Assembly (NCBI GenBank): GCA_016865505.2
Contig: AP025252.1
Span: 248,001 to 312,000 of the forward strand
Source of the DNA: Bryobacterales bacterium F-183
GTDB lineage: Bacteria; Acidobacteriota; Terriglobia; Bryobacterales; Bryobacteraceae
Length of the DNA stretch: 64,000 nt
Reading direction: 5' to 3'
Shown: one piece after another, positions 63,542 through 64,000 of the stretch
Position numbering within the stretch: the stretch's first letter is position 1
Layout: every line of letters starts with the position of its first letter
Program-made: the position numbers and the translations under genes
The notes under the pieces: generated by a model
Seen by the model: the letters and a program-made list of their open reading frames with translations, nothing else
Told to the model about the DNA's origin: nothing
Database searches by the model: none

Positions 63542-64000
63542 ATGTCCGGAATTCAGGAAGCACTCGAAAAAGTAGCCGTCGGGGATCCCGCTGCCATCGC
63601 CTCGTTCGGTATGGAACGCCGCCTCTCCAGCGGCCGCCGTTCGCAATCCGCCGACGTCTTCGAATGGGAACAACGTTTGCTGCTCACCGGCCAGGGCCTC
63701 GCCCGCACCGTCAGCCATCGCTCCCTCGGAGACCGTGGCGGTGAAGAAACCGGCACGTACCAGACCGTTTTTCCGCAGGACTTTGTCCAGCGAACAGCCG
63801 CCGCCGTGCTCACCAGCGGCATCCTCCAGTACGACCCCGGTCACATCGAACCCGGCGACATGATGATCCGCTACCGCTTCGGCGCGCTCGGCGAAGTGCG
63901 GGAATGCTTCCTCAGCATGGACCAGGTCCCCGGCCCCGAAGCGATCCGGATCTTCGAGCGCGTCATTACCCGCATGGACGTCGAAGTCCGCAAGTTCCCT
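63542..64000 (+). CDS. Unknown protein, cut by the window end
   Basis: 153 residues are visible from ATG 63542, 5 bp after the metallopeptidase stop; no stop is reached. It begins MSGIQEALEKVAVGDPAAIA and contains EWEQRLLLTGQGLARTVSHR and IRYRFGALGEVRECFLSMDQ. I do not recognise a domain. It has no signal peptide or membrane segment. The tight spacing makes it part of the same operon. Confidence 0.7.
   Translation, partial: MSGIQEALEKVAVGDPAAIASFGMERRLSSGRRSQSADVFEWEQRLLLTGQGLARTVSHRSLGDRGGEETGTYQTVFPQDFVQRTAAAVLTSGILQYDPGHIEPGDMMIRYRFGALGEVRECFLSMDQVPGPEAIRIFERVITRMDVEVRKFP

Noticed and set aside
1-64000. CRISPR array, insertion sequence or rRNA operon
   Set aside because: No regularly spaced repeats, transposase motifs or rRNA sequence were seen on reading the window.

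Overview
The window reads as chromosomal DNA of a GC-rich, diderm soil-type bacterium, most likely an Acidobacteriota member of the Bryobacterales/Solibacter kind. This is inferred from gene style, not from a marker phylogeny: three very large Oar-type TonB-dependent receptors, PEP-CTERM secreted proteins, a CHAT/sigma-factor module, and an RpiB-DERA pair that looks like the sugar-phosphate-utilising microcompartment enzymes known from Solibacter. Genes are packed tightly, with many 1-8 bp stop/start overlaps and several convergent gene ends that overlap by 4-19 bp.

Layout. 1-12.5 kb: an Oar-like TonB receptor converges on a ~2,970-residue GT84/GH94 cyclic beta-glucan synthase-like gene, which follows a tiny membrane protein gene. 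12.8-20.7 kb: a plus-strand run of rpiB, deoC, a GAF-GAF-PP2C phosphatase, lysA and a second TonB receptor, ending in a terminator. 20.8-27.3 kb: envelope peptidases (M23, M48), a DUF2103 protein, an aminotransferase, a probably leaderless ilvE followed by a long hairpin and a terminator, and nagA. 27.3-33.4 kb: a five-gene minus-strand operon (sugar isomerase, sppA, S9 peptidase, a secreted lectin-like protein, methyltransferase). 33.4-35.4 kb: gudD and a secreted orphan. 35.4-42.6 kb: a seven-gene minus-strand run (epimerase, flippase-like protein, nrdR, proS, class V aminotransferase, bestrophin, LCIB-type carbonic anhydrase). 42.6-48.8 kb: two GT2 glycosyltransferases, a SIMPL protein and an MrfA-like helicase. 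48.8-52.6 kb: CHAT-TPR protein, sigma factor and a membrane anti-sigma-like protein. 52.7-55.7 kb: tRNA-Tyr, three paralogous PEP-CTERM proteins and yggU, with a chimeric scar made of a yggU 5' piece joined to a tRNA-Tyr 3' piece. 55.7-57.5 kb: SPFH, ribbon-helix-helix and DUF3592 genes. 57.5-60.1 kb: a third TonB-type barrel. 60.1-64 kb: the edge of what looks like an effector or injection-system locus, including an OmpA-HExxH metallopeptidase fusion; the last gene runs off the window.

The strongest candidates for something new are (i) the bestrophin-LCIB operon end, which mirrors two partners of the algal CO2-concentrating mechanism; (ii) an RpiB-DERA pair with microcompartment-style N-terminal extensions but no shell gene in view, with Asp in the usual RpiB Cys position and a four-Cys motif in the DERA extension; (iii) the tRNA-Tyr/yggU duplication scar; and (iv) the OmpA-metallopeptidase cluster at the right edge.
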